Below are positions 1 through 10,787 of a DNA stretch of 64,000 bases, piece after piece (positions within the stretch are counted from its first letter, which is position 1; every line of letters begins with the position of its first letter). This DNA comes from Diatrype stigma (Eukaryota > Ascomycota > Sordariomycetes > Xylariales > Diatrypaceae): positions 62,001-126,000 of the forward strand of contig JAKJXP020000033.1 in NCBI GenBank assembly GCA_022225965.2, written 5' to 3'. Under the pieces are notes generated by a model that worked only from the letters and a program-made list of their open reading frames with translations, made no database searches and had not been told where the DNA came from. The translations under genes were made by a program, and so were the position numbers.

Positions 1-186
1 TAAAGGTGTATGGCTACTAACTTGCTGGTATTCAGTGCCGCTTCCGGCATTGGGGTCCCATGCGATGACGATGCTGGGTGCTGAGAGATTGAGCTTGCTG
101 TTGGTGTCGGGCGACTCCCATTCGAAGGCGCACGTGAGAGCCGGGAGTAGGTGGAGGAAAGCGGCAAGGGTTGGGAGGAAATGCAT
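1..186 (-). CDS. N-terminus of a secreted protein (partial, runs off the window)
   Basis: Read on the minus strand from the ATG at 186, the first 55 codons are open. The product starts with a clear signal peptide (MHFLPTLAAFLHLLPALTCA) and continues with FEWESPDTNSKLNL and a short beta-like stretch SIVIAWDP. A good splice donor (GTTAGT) starts at position 21, so exon 1 is 186..22 and the rest of the gene lies beyond the window. The pattern of a signal peptide followed by a W-D-P beta strand resembles the N-terminal Ig-like domain of fungal GPI-anchored Ser/Thr-rich wall proteins, but too little is visible to name it. Secretion is inferred from the signal peptide only. Confidence 0.6.
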   Translation of the reverse strand, partial: MHFLPTLAAFLHLLPALTCAFEWESPDTNSKLNLSAPSIVIAWDPNAGSGTEYQQVSSHTPL

Positions 187-1016
187 GATGTTAAGTGGCC
201 ACGCTTGCGGACTTCAGATTGGTACCACTTCAAATGTGCGTATTGTGTAGATTATTGTGTAAATATGAAGATCAAGAGCTCGATGATCCAGGTAGAGAGG
301 GAAGTGACTACGCTTATGTATGTACTATATCAGGGTTGCCAAGGACGTCAAGTTCACTCTGCGTATAGATACCTGACTTAAGCACCTACCTACATGTTTG
401 TTTCTGAGTTCTTGGTTGGGTAACACGTCCCTACCAGCAGCAAACATGCCACTCTATAGGTACGAAACAGCTTCACGCTATACGTCATGGCATGGCAGTC
501 GCGATGGAATGCCAAGGAATGCCCAGCGGCTGCCTGACCAGCTGAAATAATCCTTCGGCGAAACAGGAAATCTAGGTCCGCTCTGTAGATACGCGAGTCT
601 GTAAGTGGTGGCATTCTGTAAACTCCATGTTCCTCTTGCCCATTTTGGTGTTAGGTACCTACCTTGTACTTTAGACCACGTCTTATTCGAGGTCAGGTGC
701 ATCCCGAATCTAGGGGATATTGTTTCCTTACTTTAGCGTCGTGTAGATTTAACAAAGTGCATATGTCATTTCTGGAATCCCATTGTACCTAAACACGTCT
801 AGTATTCGCTAAGAATCACTCTGGATCAAGAAGTGCATCAACCCATAGGCGCAACATAACCGTCTCAAGTTTCCTACCAAACTCGCAAAGCTTGGTCGGG
901 ATAATTGTCATATCGGCAACGACTGCCGACATGATTGTCCCTCAACCGGACCTGTCCGGGACCATACATCCATTCCCGTATAGTCCCGGTCTCGACCTCG
1001 GTAGCGGCTGGGTGGG
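187..1016. other. intergenic, promoter side of the secreted-protein gene
   Basis: No reading frame here looks like a protein. The stretch holds the upstream region of the minus-strand secreted-protein gene, with scattered ACCTACC/GGTAGGT motifs, and reaches the 3-prime edge of a decayed monooxygenase gene. Confidence 0.5.
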
Positions 1017-1460
1017 TACCGACCCCGGCGCCGCGTCTCGGGGATCAGGAGGCCCACGACGCCGTCGACACCCGCGACACGCACCCGGTCCTCCAGGATG
1101 TCAGCGACGCATTACGGAGAGCCGACCAGCACGGGCCCATTGCCGCCGATGGCATACAGCTTGCTGAGCTTACGCGGCGTCCAGCTCGGGACGGTGTTGC
1201 CGCGGTGCTTGGGTGTGCTGACGAGCGAGTGCACGCGCCCGTCGTCGACGGTGGCGTCGTCCGGTTTAATATCCGTGTCCAGCCCGAACCGGGCCAGGTC
1301 GATCGATGTTCACGTTCCCCGAGTAGAAGGCCAGCCCTGCCTCGGCGCTGGCATACTCCAGAGCTTCCTGAAATTTTGCCCGTGCTTCTTCGTCCGTCCT
1401 GCCGATCACCGCGAGGATCTTGATTCTGCGCGGGTCTCGGCAGGCTACACAGCCGTAGCA
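1017..1460 (-). pseudogene. relic of an FMN-dependent luciferase-like monooxygenase (NtaA/SnaA/DszA type)
   Basis: The minus strand encodes, from about 1460 down, RDPRRIKILAVIGRTDEEA, then AKFQEALEYASAEAGLAFYSGN, then after a frame change DLARFGLDTDI and further down IGGNGPVLVGSP, a TAA stop, and VADILEDRV...AGVDGV. This order (RDP, T-x-x-EA, the Y-x-S-x-E-x-GL-x-x-x-SG segment, DL-x-x-x-LDTDI, GSP-x-x-VAD-x-L, GVDG) matches the C-terminal half of the NtaA/DszA group of flavin-dependent monooxygenases. The frame change is explained by a 4-bp tandem duplication (TCGATCGA) near 1300, and the in-frame TAA sits at the GSP motif near 1111. No N-terminal half or start codon is recognisable. The decay is by indel and nonsense mutation, without the TpA excess expected from RIP. 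Confidence 0.72.
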
Positions 1461-2711
1461 GCGCCCTCGCCGACTGCGAGGGTGGCTTTAAAATTAGACA
1501 ATATGAGACTAGGTGAGGTAGCAGTAACTACTAGTAGAACTGGTATCTAGGGGTGAGCCGATTTTGCCTACTTCCCACATCATGCCATACGAAACACCTA
1601 CCATCCGTGGAAGGACGTCGTCTTATAGTGCTCAAGCATGTTGAGCCAAGCGGGGCTGCTACCCAGGCCTACTCTAGTAAAAGATGCACCGGCGCACGCT
1701 ACAGGTTATACGACATATTGTGCTGCGATGGCATGTGCGACCGCCCCGTCTTGACAGATGGTGCGACTACAAGCCGGTCAGAAGTAGGCGGGGGTGTCGG
1801 CGCGATGGCCGGGTCTTCGCCGTGTGCACCGGGCCGCTTTATGCTATAGTATACCCCTACACACTCAGGTCACTTCTAATATAATCCCAGTACGAAAATA
1901 TCTGTCGAATCCTCTCGCAGTAGTAACAATGGTGAAAATCAGTTCGTGACAAACTATGCACCTGTTCGCCCGTCCTCGGAGTCTCACGTATCCAAAAGCA
2001 TTGACGGCAAGGCCAGCCAGCAACACTTCGATCAAATGGTCTGACATCATCATGTAGATAATATGAATTACAAGTGTGTCCTTTTATCATCCGAAGAGCT
2101 CTTTCTACATAGTCATTGTCAAGTGAAATAGAAAGAGAAAGTTCCTATCCCATCACCGGACCATGTAGAAAAGAAGATCCGGGATGATAAGTTATAACTA
2201 AATAGATAAGCCAGCCAATGTCCTCGGAGTATCCCCTCAAAACCGGCAATCGTGAGCAAATGCGGCGCCCGCCGGTCGCTGGCAGGGTGCAAGGGGGATC
2301 AGCCACCTTCGATTTCTGGCAAGACGCCGGATCGTTGACCGGGGGTGGGGCGGCCGTTTTTCGTCGCGATTGGCCACCCCTGACTGCCCTGGCATCACTA
2401 GATACCGAACTGGGACGAAAGGGGCAAGCCCTGATCGGGCGACCCCCCTGCTCACTTGCGGTTGAGCCTATAGAAGCTCCCCGACGCTACACCTGGCGTA
2501 GCATTGCATAGCTCGGCGATCGTCGTGGCATCTGAAATCTACATCCCCTTATCAGATTCGCGCGAAGTTCCAACTTCCAGTCATCTCCGCCGCCGTCGCG
2601 ATACAAATATGGGCGACCCCTCCCTCCCGCTGCTTTAACAATGGCAATCGCAGTCATCCTCGCCAAATCGACAAGTTCGCAGGTAGGAAAAGGAAACGCG
2701 ACTGACCGGCA
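1461..2711. other. intergenic; upstream region of the secreted EEP-fold gene
   Basis: No gene is recognised. Between 1680 and 1830 the minus strand has a GC-rich patch that could be a further remnant of the decayed monooxygenase, but no motif is clear enough to claim it. The 2230-2640 part is GC-rich and lies directly upstream of the start codon at 2712; it probably contains the promoter and 5-prime leader of that gene. Confidence 0.45.
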
Positions 2712-4863
2712 ATGAAGGCTTCAGCTCCTCTCTCGCGCTTCGCCGCATCACTGCTTCCACTGCTGCTGGCGACCGGCGCCTCGGCTGAGACCATCTCCGA
2801 GATCAACGGCAATCGCTTCCTTTCGCCGTTGAACGGGAAGAATGTCACGGATGTGCAGGGCGTTGTCACAGCAAAGGGGCCTTCGGGAATCTGGCTCCAA
2901 TCGGTGAACGGAACGTCCGACGCTGGCGTGTCCAGCGGCATCTATGTCTTCAACTCGGCACTCGCCAAGAACACCAGCATCAGTGTTGGCGACGTGCTCG
3001 TGCTGGACGGAAGAGTCACCGAGTATCGCTCTGACAGTGCTTATCTCTATCTCACCGAGATCGACACTCCCACGATCACAGCGGTCCTAGATCAGGGGGT
3101 GACGATCGATCCTGTGGTGATCGGCGAGACGGTCATCCCGCCTACTCAACAATATTCCAGCCTTGACGATGGGGACGTCTTCGGGGTGCCGAATAACCAA
3201 AGTCTGATCTCCGTTGAGAACCCCGTTCTGGATCCGGAGTCATACGGCCTGGACTTCTGGGAGAGTCTCTCCGGAATGTTGGTTACGATCAAGAACCCCC
3301 GCTGTGTGGGTCGGGTGAACCAATACGGGGATACTTGGGTGGTGGGCGACTGGAAGACGACTGGTGATAACGACCGGACAGGGTTAACTATCACCAGCAA
3401 AGGTAAGATTGGCCAATGAAACTCGACGTCATGTCATCAGGACTTAACGCGGTCTAGATGGCAATCCCGAGACTATCCTGATCGGCGAGCCCCTCGACGG
3501 CTCCGACAACCCATCGGATACCAAGCTTGGTGACAAGCTTGGCACCATCATCGGGGTCGTGACACAAGTTTACGGTTTCTACACCATCCTGCCCCTGACG
3601 AACATCACCGTAGTCGACTCCCTATCCCCAAAAGTCAGCGAGCCGACGTCTCTCACGAGCGACGGCTCCTGCTCCGGGATCACCTTCGGCGGCTACAACG
3701 TCGAGAACTTCGCCCCCAACGACACGGCCCACGTGCAAGCCGTCGCCGAGCACATCGCGACGTACATGAAGTCACCCGACCTCCTAGCCGTGCAGGAGAT
3801 CCAAGACAACAACGGCGAGACGGACGACGGCACCGTCGACTCGGCCGAGACCCTGGCCACCCTAGCGTCGGCCATCGCGGCGCTCGACGGCGGCGCGACC
3901 TACAACTACACGTACATCAACCCGGTCAACGACGAGGACGGCGGCGCGCCCGGCGGCAACATCCGCGTCGCGTACCTGTACAAGGCGGACGTGCTGCGGC
4001 TCAAGGACGCCAACCCGGGCAACGCAACAGCCGCCAACGAGGTGCTCGCCGGGCCCGCGCTCAAGTACAACCCGGGCCGCATCGACCCGACGAACAAGGC
4101 GTGGGAGAACAGCCGCAAGCCGCTGGCAGCGGCGTGGGAGATTATCGACGGCGGTGCCACGCTGTTCTCCGTAAATGTGCACTGGGGCTCGAAGGGGGGC
4201 AGTTCGTCGACCCACGGTGACGCGAGACCACCGGTCAATGGCGGTGTTGAGGATCGCCAGGCGCAGGCCGAAGCTACGGCGGTACGTTATGTCTGCATTC
4301 CGTATTACCCACTGCCCGACTACGGAGTCATCAGATCCGTCCACCAGCACTAGAAGTTTCCGCTGACAGAAAGAACTAATACCTACATGACAGGCTTTCG
4401 TCGCCGACATCCTCTCCGAAGACCCCAACGCCTACGTCATCACTGCGGGCGACTTCAACGAATTCGGCGTCGTCAAGCCGGTCATCGACTTCGCGTCCAT
4501 AACGGGACTCGAGGACATCAACGTCGTGACTGGGGTCAACGAGACGGAGCGGTACAGCTACCTATACGATGGGAACTCCCAGGAGCTTGACCACATATTC
4601 ATCAGTCCGGCTCTCGCGAAAGACAGCACCAAGTTCGAGTAAGTTGAATGATGCAAACCCCTATCCCTACGCACACCTATTTCGAAGCGATCCTTGCTCT
4701 CGGAGGTAGCCAATGTAATAATGCATAAGAAGCGATCAAGTATATAATCACTAACGCTATATTGTGATATAGTCGACTTCACCTCAACACGTGGGTGGCA
4801 TATGATGACCAAGTATCGGATCATGATCCTAGTGTTTCTCAATTTGATTTATGTTCATCGTAG
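2712..4863 (+). CDS. secreted endonuclease/exonuclease/phosphatase-fold protein (extracellular nuclease-like)
   Basis: Four exons join in frame: 2712..3402, 3458..4281, 4394..4638 and 4773..4863, giving 616 residues; all introns are GT...AG. Residues 1-25 form a signal peptide ending ...LLLATGASA. Residues 26 to about 290 form an N-terminal beta-rich domain (DVQGVVTAKGPSGIWLQS), as in bacterial ExeM/NucH-type extracellular nucleases. The EEP catalytic domain follows: GGYNVENFAPND near 308, the metal-binding Glu 344 in AVQEIQD, NVHWGSKGGSS with the catalytic region His, GDFNEFG with Asp 525, and the C-terminal SDHDPS with His 604. The key EEP residues are therefore present. The family cleaves phosphodiester bonds with Mg; a secreted DNase or RNase role in nutrient (phosphate) scavenging is inference. 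Substrate cannot be told from the sequence. Confidence 0.88.
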
Positions 4864-5586
4864 GCAGGAGAGTTGCCTGCTTCAATGAAATGGGAAGGCG
4901 ATGTTCCTGGATCTACAAGCGCAGCATCACAGCAGCATTGCATAGAGACAATTATAACGGGTCACTCGGGACAAAAGGGGTTACCGGTCATGAAAGTACA
5001 ACCAAGGTGTGTGAGAACAATATATGAAACTTTGTCATGGAAAGCGGTTGTCAGCCTTGGGCCTCTATGGAGTCTCGGGGAGCTTGGTTGTGACCGGTAT
5101 GACCTACCAGGCTTTTTAAAAGATCACTTCATTTCTCTGTCAATATACCGACTTACGAGCGATAATAAAATCTTGTATGATAAACAGTGGAAATTACGCC
5201 CTTACCCAACACAGCCCGTCTCAGGAGCGGAAGATGGACTACATTTTCCCCGTGGTGGCCAACTAATAATCCAGAACAATTGACCGGTTGCTACCGTAGA
5301 AGTAGGCAGTCAGTCTTGGAACCTCAACAGACCTCCTATGAGTTTCCGACAAAAGAACGGCCAGCCCAGCAGCGAAACGGATCTAACGGGGTAAGAAACC
5401 AGCTTCTTCCACTTGCTGGCACAAGCAAAGATGAGATGGTATATAAATTCCCCTCTGACTTAATACTCACTGTACGAACCCCTATTCTCCAAAACCCCAC
5501 CCAACCACCAAATAACGAAGTTGTCCCCTTATTCCTACTCAGCTAACCAAAATATCACGATATTCTCACATCACCAGCAGGCCCCC
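4864..5586. other. intergenic
   Basis: No recognisable gene. The last 150 bases carry a TATA-like sequence and a pyrimidine-rich leader in front of the J-domain gene. Short reading frames around 4873-5546 have no family resemblance. Confidence 0.5.
5440..5448 (+). promoter_or_regulatory. TATA box of the small J-domain gene
   Basis: TATATAAAT lies about 140 bp upstream of the first J-domain codons, followed by a C-rich stretch typical of fungal transcription starts. Function is inferred from position and sequence only. Confidence 0.5.
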
Positions 5587-5943
5587 ACGACGGACCTCTA
5601 CACAGTCCTCGGCGTACCGCGCATTGGCAGCGAGTCCTCCATTCGAAAGGCCACCCACAGCCCGTCGTTGTCTGCGCACCCGGACAGGGCGGTGGACAGC
5701 GTCGATGCGCATAACAGGTACATCCAGTTCTTGGAGGCATTCAGGGTGTCGAGAGATACTGCTAAGAGACAGGCGCATGACCTCAAGAGACGGGAGGACA
5801 ATCCAGAGTCTTTTTTCGCCAACATGTGCATGCGAGCAGAAGTCGCCTACCAGCTCCATGGTATGACAACCAAATGCTTAAACAAACCAGTCGACCACAC
5901 GGTATCACCAATGACTATATATACATTAGGGTTCGACGACTAA
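5587..5943 (+). CDS. small J-domain (DnaJ/Hsp40-like) protein with no ATG start
   Basis: The frame encodes TTDLYTVLGVP...ESSIRKA...LSAHPDRAVDS...NRYIQFLEAFRV...AKRQAHD, a recognisable J domain with helix I-II, the HPD motif that stimulates Hsp70 ATPase, and helices III-IV. A likely intron (GTATGA...TTAG, 5861..5929) joins LH to GFDD and a stop at 5941-5943; because it is 69 nt with no stop, both forms are readable. The product would be about 95 residues, with only a short tail after the J domain. No in-frame ATG exists between the TATA box and the domain; the frame begins with ACG-ACG (5587), where an ATG would be expected. Some normally conserved residues before HPD also differ (THSPSLSAHPD). 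Either the start was lost and this is a young pseudogene, a non-AUG start is used, or an undetected upstream exon supplies the ATG. Confidence 0.5.
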   Translation, partial: TTDLYTVLGVPRIGSESSIRKATHSPSLSAHPDRAVDSVDAHNRYIQFLEAFRVSRDTAKRQAHDLKRREDNPESFFANMCMRAEVAYQLHGMTTKCLNKPVDHTVSPMTIYTLGFDD

Positions 5944-7187
5944 AAGAATTTACTGCTTACGAGTACTATAAACCAGGATGTAAGACGAATCACTCTGATA
6001 GGTATCTGAGCATGCGGTACGGGGACGAATCTGCAGTTGGAAAATATGGTATTGAACCAAGTCTACGTAAGTCGCCAACACCGTGTCGTATCACAGACGC
6101 ATAGGAACACACGGCCACGTGCAAATCGTCTGGGTAAGCAGAATCATCAAGTTCGGAGAAACGCTTGAACAGGTGGGACCTGTTTCGACCCCAGTGAATG
6201 TAACTGGTAATCACGAAGCGACATGACATGACATGGCAATGATGGCAAGTGTCTAGGCTAGTCCATTACTCCTGACATTAGACAGTAGGTAACGACGAGC
6301 GGGGGGTATAATTATTATAGGAATGTTTAATTGATTTCCACTGTCCATACGACGATGGCTAAAAACTTTGGTATCTTCTATTTCGCACTTCTCTCTCTTT
6401 CTCTCTTCCCCTTCTGTAACCACGAGGCGTTCAGATTACCACCACCGACCAAAAACAAAAGCAAATAACTATGCAAGTACTGACGATGGCCGCCTCCCAT
6501 TTGTTTTCCGCGCTACCGGATACGTGTTGTGTAGTTCAATTCTCTCCTTCTGCCCTCGCCCTCGCCCCCCAGGTAGGTAGGGCTCATGGATGAACGGCTA
6601 ACCACGACGATGGTGGGATATGATATATGTACGTACGGACTATGCTAGGCGGGGGGTGTTTTCTTCTACCCCGTGATTCATCGACCCAAAACCCAACCAC
6701 TTGCCCACCCAAGAATGAATGGAAAATATTGGGGTGTACGGGGGATTAAAACGAGGCATCTCGAAAAGTAGCCAATGTCGAATTTGTAGATGTATTGAAA
6801 AATGAGAAGGGGGTATGGTATGGTGGGTTTTCGTGAAATGCCACATAGCCCCTCCGTCCCCAGCCTGTACTTGATGCGCCGTGTAATTAACAGAAAAAAA
6901 CAAAAGCAGGCCTCCTGCCTATGTACGCCCAAAAACACCAGTAATGCCGCTCTGGATATTGTCTTTAAAGCAAATTCTGACACCACCGAGTCACACGCAA
7001 CGAAATTAAAAAGTTGAGTATGTTTAGTTGAGTGATGCTCTGTTCTGTATGCGAGTCGTTCCCCATCCCACTGTATTAATGAAGCCAGCTTCCAGAAGCT
7101 AGGGCGACGGATGTCGTCGGGTCGTTACCTCATAATAGACGTCTGATCCGGCCGGACTCTAGATGGTATTGGGAAATTGCGATGATT
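5944..7187. other. intergenic between the J-domain gene and sok1
   Basis: The two neighbours are convergent, so this stretch should hold their 3-prime ends. No gene, RNA or repeat is recognised; there are pyrimidine runs near 6390-6420 and 6540-6570. Confidence 0.45.
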
Positions 7188-9209
7188 TCAAACGTAGCCT
7201 GCAGGCTCGTCGCCGTTGGACATTTCTGTATCGACGTCGCGGAGGTACACCAGTTGGGCCCAAACTCTCCAGTGAAGAGTAGCGAGATGGCCCAGGCGAG
7301 TGGCCATATCCTCGATGCCTCCCTCTTCCCTCGCCTCCCGAACAGAGCTCTCTGGCGTATTACGGTCCCGGTCCGGCAGGCTATCGCGTGAGCCATCCCA
7401 CGTGCGGCCTGGGCCATGAAGACGACCACCCGTAGCTACAGAAAACAGGCCAACTCCGGTGAGACCCTTGAACTCCTTCATGCGGGGTTGAAGCTCCGTG
7501 AGTAGTCGCCGGTGAAAGTGCTGCTCTACACTTTGGAACAGCGGCGAGCGACGATCAGAGATATGTGCATTCAGCCTATCTTCGAAATGCATGAGAGATT
7601 CGGTCGGCGCATTAGTGAAGCGGAATATCTGGAGAGCCAGAGAGTCCTTCATTTCCAGCCATCGCTGGTGGGGCGTCAGGCTGGTCGGGGTGCTTTGAAG
7701 CAAGGAAACAAGCGAATTGTACAGATCCCGCGCCTTGCTCCGTCTGTTCTCGGCCCGGTTTCCTGATGAGGGTGTTGGTTCAGGTGCCAACGTGATTAAG
7801 GAGGAGCGAGGGCTGGATTGAGCAGACCCCGATGCACTGAGGACTAGGCTGGACGGTCGAGATCGAGGAGCTGCAAAGTTGAACTCCTGGCCATCATCTT
7901 CGAAGGCAGACCTTAGGAAGTCGGATGGATCTGCTGGCAGCCTATGCGAAAACAGCGAAGATTGGCTGTTACTGGCGGAATTCTCGTAATCCTCATATAG
8001 CCGCATGCATATCTCCAAGTTGATGGTATCGAGCATATCGGACCGTAACTTGAGCATACGCTCCTCGTCAAATATCAGGGTGTCTGGGAAAGTGTCGGGA
8101 TGGGACGGAAACACCATTCTGGATAATGCCTCGATGAACACACCCATCTCCCCAAAGGCTTGATTCGATGCCGACGGCGAATCACCATATCGGCGCGCCA
8201 TATCGGAATACCATTCCCGGGCTGGCATCGGGTCCAGCTTGCCATCACGGATTTTCTTCAGGAAGAACCTCTGCTCGAAATGAACTGTATCTTCGATCAG
8301 GATTGGTCGTAGGCACCTGATCTGGTGGTTGGCGACGTCCAGCTTCATGGCTTCCAGGACACTGAGAAGGTTGCGCATTCCGGCCACGAGCAGATCCATG
8401 TCGTTGTCCCGGTTGCCGTTTGTCAGTTGACTGTACATCTCGTCGACCCACTCATCTCTCATAGGTGCGCAGTGAGACTTGAGAACCCCAGACAACCACG
8501 ACGCCAGTTTTTCTAGGTCGGCCATGCCCCTGCCGAACTGCTGCATGATTAAATCAACGTTGAGGCCCTCGTCCAGATACACCCTGTCCTTAGAGGGGAC
8601 CAGAGTCTGGATGATTTCCTTGACAGATTTCAACAGCAGTGGCAAACACCATTCCTCGCCTTGTCCATATCGGCTCATGAACCCATCCCGGTTAGTCAGG
8701 AATAACTTCAACTGGTCACTCAACGCTTTCCAGAACAGACCGGCCTTTTCTTGCTTTCTCTTGCCCTTCTCCCCATCCGTGTTTGGCCGGAAATGAAGTT
8801 CAGGGTCGAAGTTTATATCATGGCGCAGCTTCGGGTTGTGGATTATTTTTGTCACATCTAGCTCACTCAATGTGCCCTTCGTCACTGGTGGATCTAACGG
8901 TTTATTAGGTCGAGTGACCGACCGACTTTGCTCCAGGTCAGAGCGATTTCGTGTCGACTGCACCCTGGGGAAGTTGGAGGATGTGGAAGGATTTCGCGAT
9001 AGTGATGGACCAGGCGTGGCCAACAATCGTGGACCTGACTGTACTGGGAACTTTACTTGCTCGCCCCCTTCTGTATTCGAGGAGTCTGGCTGGGAGTCTT
9101 CTTGCTGGAGCTTTTCATCGTGGGTCGGCGGACGCGCTTCGGACAAACGTCTTGTGGTGTTGCTTTCGATACCCCTGCTCTCGATGCCACCAGTTCCCTG
9201 ATCGTCCAT
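7188..9209 (-). CDS. sok1: Sok1-like protein of the TCP11 family
   Basis: A single intronless frame of 673 residues. Residues 1 to about 110 are low-complexity and Ser/Pro/Glu-rich. The conserved block then begins with GTLSELDVTKIIHNPKLRHD and INFDPELHFRPN, the signature entry to the fungal Sok1/TCP11 domain, and runs to about residue 600 as an all-helical region (GEEWCLPLLLKSVKEIIQTL, LVAGMRNLLSVLEAMKLDVA, VHFEQRFFLKKI). A Ser-rich linker near 470-510 interrupts it. In yeast, SOK1 overexpression rescues protein kinase A mutants, so the family is linked to cAMP signalling; the biochemical activity is not known. The C-terminal tail (MATRLGHLATLHWRVWAQLVYLRDVDTEM) is helical. The start at 9209 is the first ATG of the open frame. 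Confidence 0.85.
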   Translation of the reverse strand: MDDQGTGGIESRGIESNTTRRLSEARPPTHDEKLQQEDSQPDSSNTEGGEQVKFPVQSGPRLLATPGPSLSRNPSTSSNFPRVQSTRNRSDLEQSRSVTRPNKPLDPPVTKGTLSELDVTKIIHNPKLRHDINFDPELHFRPNTDGEKGKRKQEKAGLFWKALSDQLKLFLTNRDGFMSRYGQGEEWCLPLLLKSVKEIIQTLVPSKDRVYLDEGLNVDLIMQQFGRGMADLEKLASWLSGVLKSHCAPMRDEWVDEMYSQLTNGNRDNDMDLLVAGMRNLLSVLEAMKLDVANHQIRCLRPILIEDTVHFEQRFFLKKIRDGKLDPMPAREWYSDMARRYGDSPSASNQAFGEMGVFIEALSRMVFPSHPDTFPDTLIFDEERMLKLRSDMLDTINLEICMRLYEDYENSASNSQSSLFSHRLPADPSDFLRSAFEDDGQEFNFAAPRSRPSSLVLSASGSAQSSPRSSLITLAPEPTPSSGNRAENRRSKARDLYNSLVSLLQSTPTSLTPHQRWLEMKDSLALQIFRFTNAPTESLMHFEDRLNAHISDRRSPLFQSVEQHFHRRLLTELQPRMKEFKGLTGVGLFSVATGGRLHGPGRTWDGSRDSLPDRDRNTPESSVREAREEGGIEDMATRLGHLATLHWRVWAQLVYLRDVDTEMSNGDEPAGYV

Positions 9210-10427
9210 ATTTCTAAACCTTCTCTTCCTCCTCTACTGGTGGTCTGATACGCTTGTGCCCCGCCGAGGAGTCGTTATGTGGAATGTTCGTTCGGAACGG
9301 GATGGGAGTGTGGTTCCCCGTGCTGGACTTATATCCAGCTGCTACGAGAAGTGTATGCTGCCCAATGGAGTGTAACTACGCGTCCAGGCTTTGTTAGCGG
9401 AGTGCTCTCTCGTATAAATGGGCGAATAGCAAACAGGCGGTTCAGCGAGAGTGGTAAGACGGGTGTGATCTCGTGAGGACGGCTAGGTGCGTCTTGTGCC
9501 CGCCTTGCCCTGTATTCATTCGAAGAAAGACGGGTGGGAAGACGCAATTGTAGTTTGTCTATCGGAAAGCCTGCGGTACGGATTGGGCTTCTTACATGTT
9601 GTGATGTCAAGGTACCATGCAACTGGCCAGCTGGCTAGCTCGGAGTTGGGCAGCTACAGCGGCCTCAAAAGGATGGTTGCAGTTGAGCTTTGAAGGGACG
9701 ATTATACAACAAGGAGTGCCCGTCCGTTTTCCAAAGGTCCCAGTCTCCAATTTCCAAAGAGAATGCAGGAGGATGTGGGTTCCTGGTTTGGAAGCGTCCA
9801 AACAAAGAGGGAGAAGGTTCGGGTCCGGGTGGGAACTGCTCCAGGATATATCGCATACAAGTTCTACCTAGTCAGCCAGGAACGAAGTCTCTTTTTTGTT
9901 TTTTGTTGCTTGTCACTTGTGTCTCGTCTCTGGTATCTTGACAACTCGGGTTCAACAGTCGGGTAGGCAGGCAGGTTAGGCAGGCAGTAGTTGGACAGTT
10001 GTAGATGTAACTGTAACGGTAATGATAGTAGTTGCAGCAGTCGTAGCAGTAGTAGCAGCAGCAGCAGCAACGAGCAACAATGATAATAGCAGTAGTAGCA
10101 GCAGCAGTGAGGGTATGCTCGGACCTAGTATGAAGCAAGTGTGAATGCAGCTTTGCAAAAGAAAGAAAGGAGTGTGAAAAAGGAGCAAGCCTCCGGAAAG
10201 GAGCAGATGGGTCTACTTTAAGGTATCAAAAGAGGCAGTATGCGTATGTACGTATGTAATGTATGTAAGGTATGTAAGGTATGTATGAGTCTATCTATGT
10301 ACAGCTATTAGTTATTAGTTAGAGACGTATTGAGGCAGGTATTGGTATTGGTATTGGTATTAGTTCGGCCACTCCAGACATGGCCACAGGCAGATCGGTC
10401 AAAGTGAAATTAGAAGCGTACCCACGA

Positions 10428-10460
10428 GGGGGGGGAGGAGGGAGGAGGGAGTAGGGAGGA
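10428..10460 (+). repeat. G-rich tract able to form a G-quadruplex
   Basis: A run of eight G is followed by several GGA/GGGA repeats and further GGG runs, satisfying the simple pattern of four G-runs with short loops. It lies about 1.2 kb upstream of sok1 and on the template side for it. Structure formation is inferred. Confidence 0.5.
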
Positions 10461-10674
10461 GGCGGTTAAGGGGGGTCGGCAGGAGGGAGATTCATGTCGG
10501 CAAAAATGTTAGGTATTAAAGCATTGAAAGGTTTCAATGCGCCGCCAGCGTACCCACACACACACATGTCAGGTATAGACATGCCGCCGTCTGGTAGGTA
10601 TGTACATACATACACACATGCGTACATACATACATACTACAGACACACACACAGACACACACACACAGGTACTG

Positions 10675-10787
10675 GCCGCCCTGGCGTACGTATTGTACAT
10701 ACAGGGCGGCAGGGCGACCGCACCACACGCACGCATACAGCACCACGCCCATACATTTCCCGTAGTATGGCTGGCTGTATGGGCGTG
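10675..10787. repeat. two strong hairpins in tandem
   Basis: GCCGCCCTG (10675-10683) pairs with CAGGGCGGC (10702-10710), and CACGCCCATACA (10744-10755) pairs perfectly with TGTATGGGCGTG (10776-10787). They lie side by side in non-coding DNA. No known RNA family is recognised. Confidence 0.6.

Noticed and set aside
935..1423. 162-codon plus-strand open frame
   Set aside because: It is the antisense shadow of the monooxygenase relic, whose motifs are on the minus strand.
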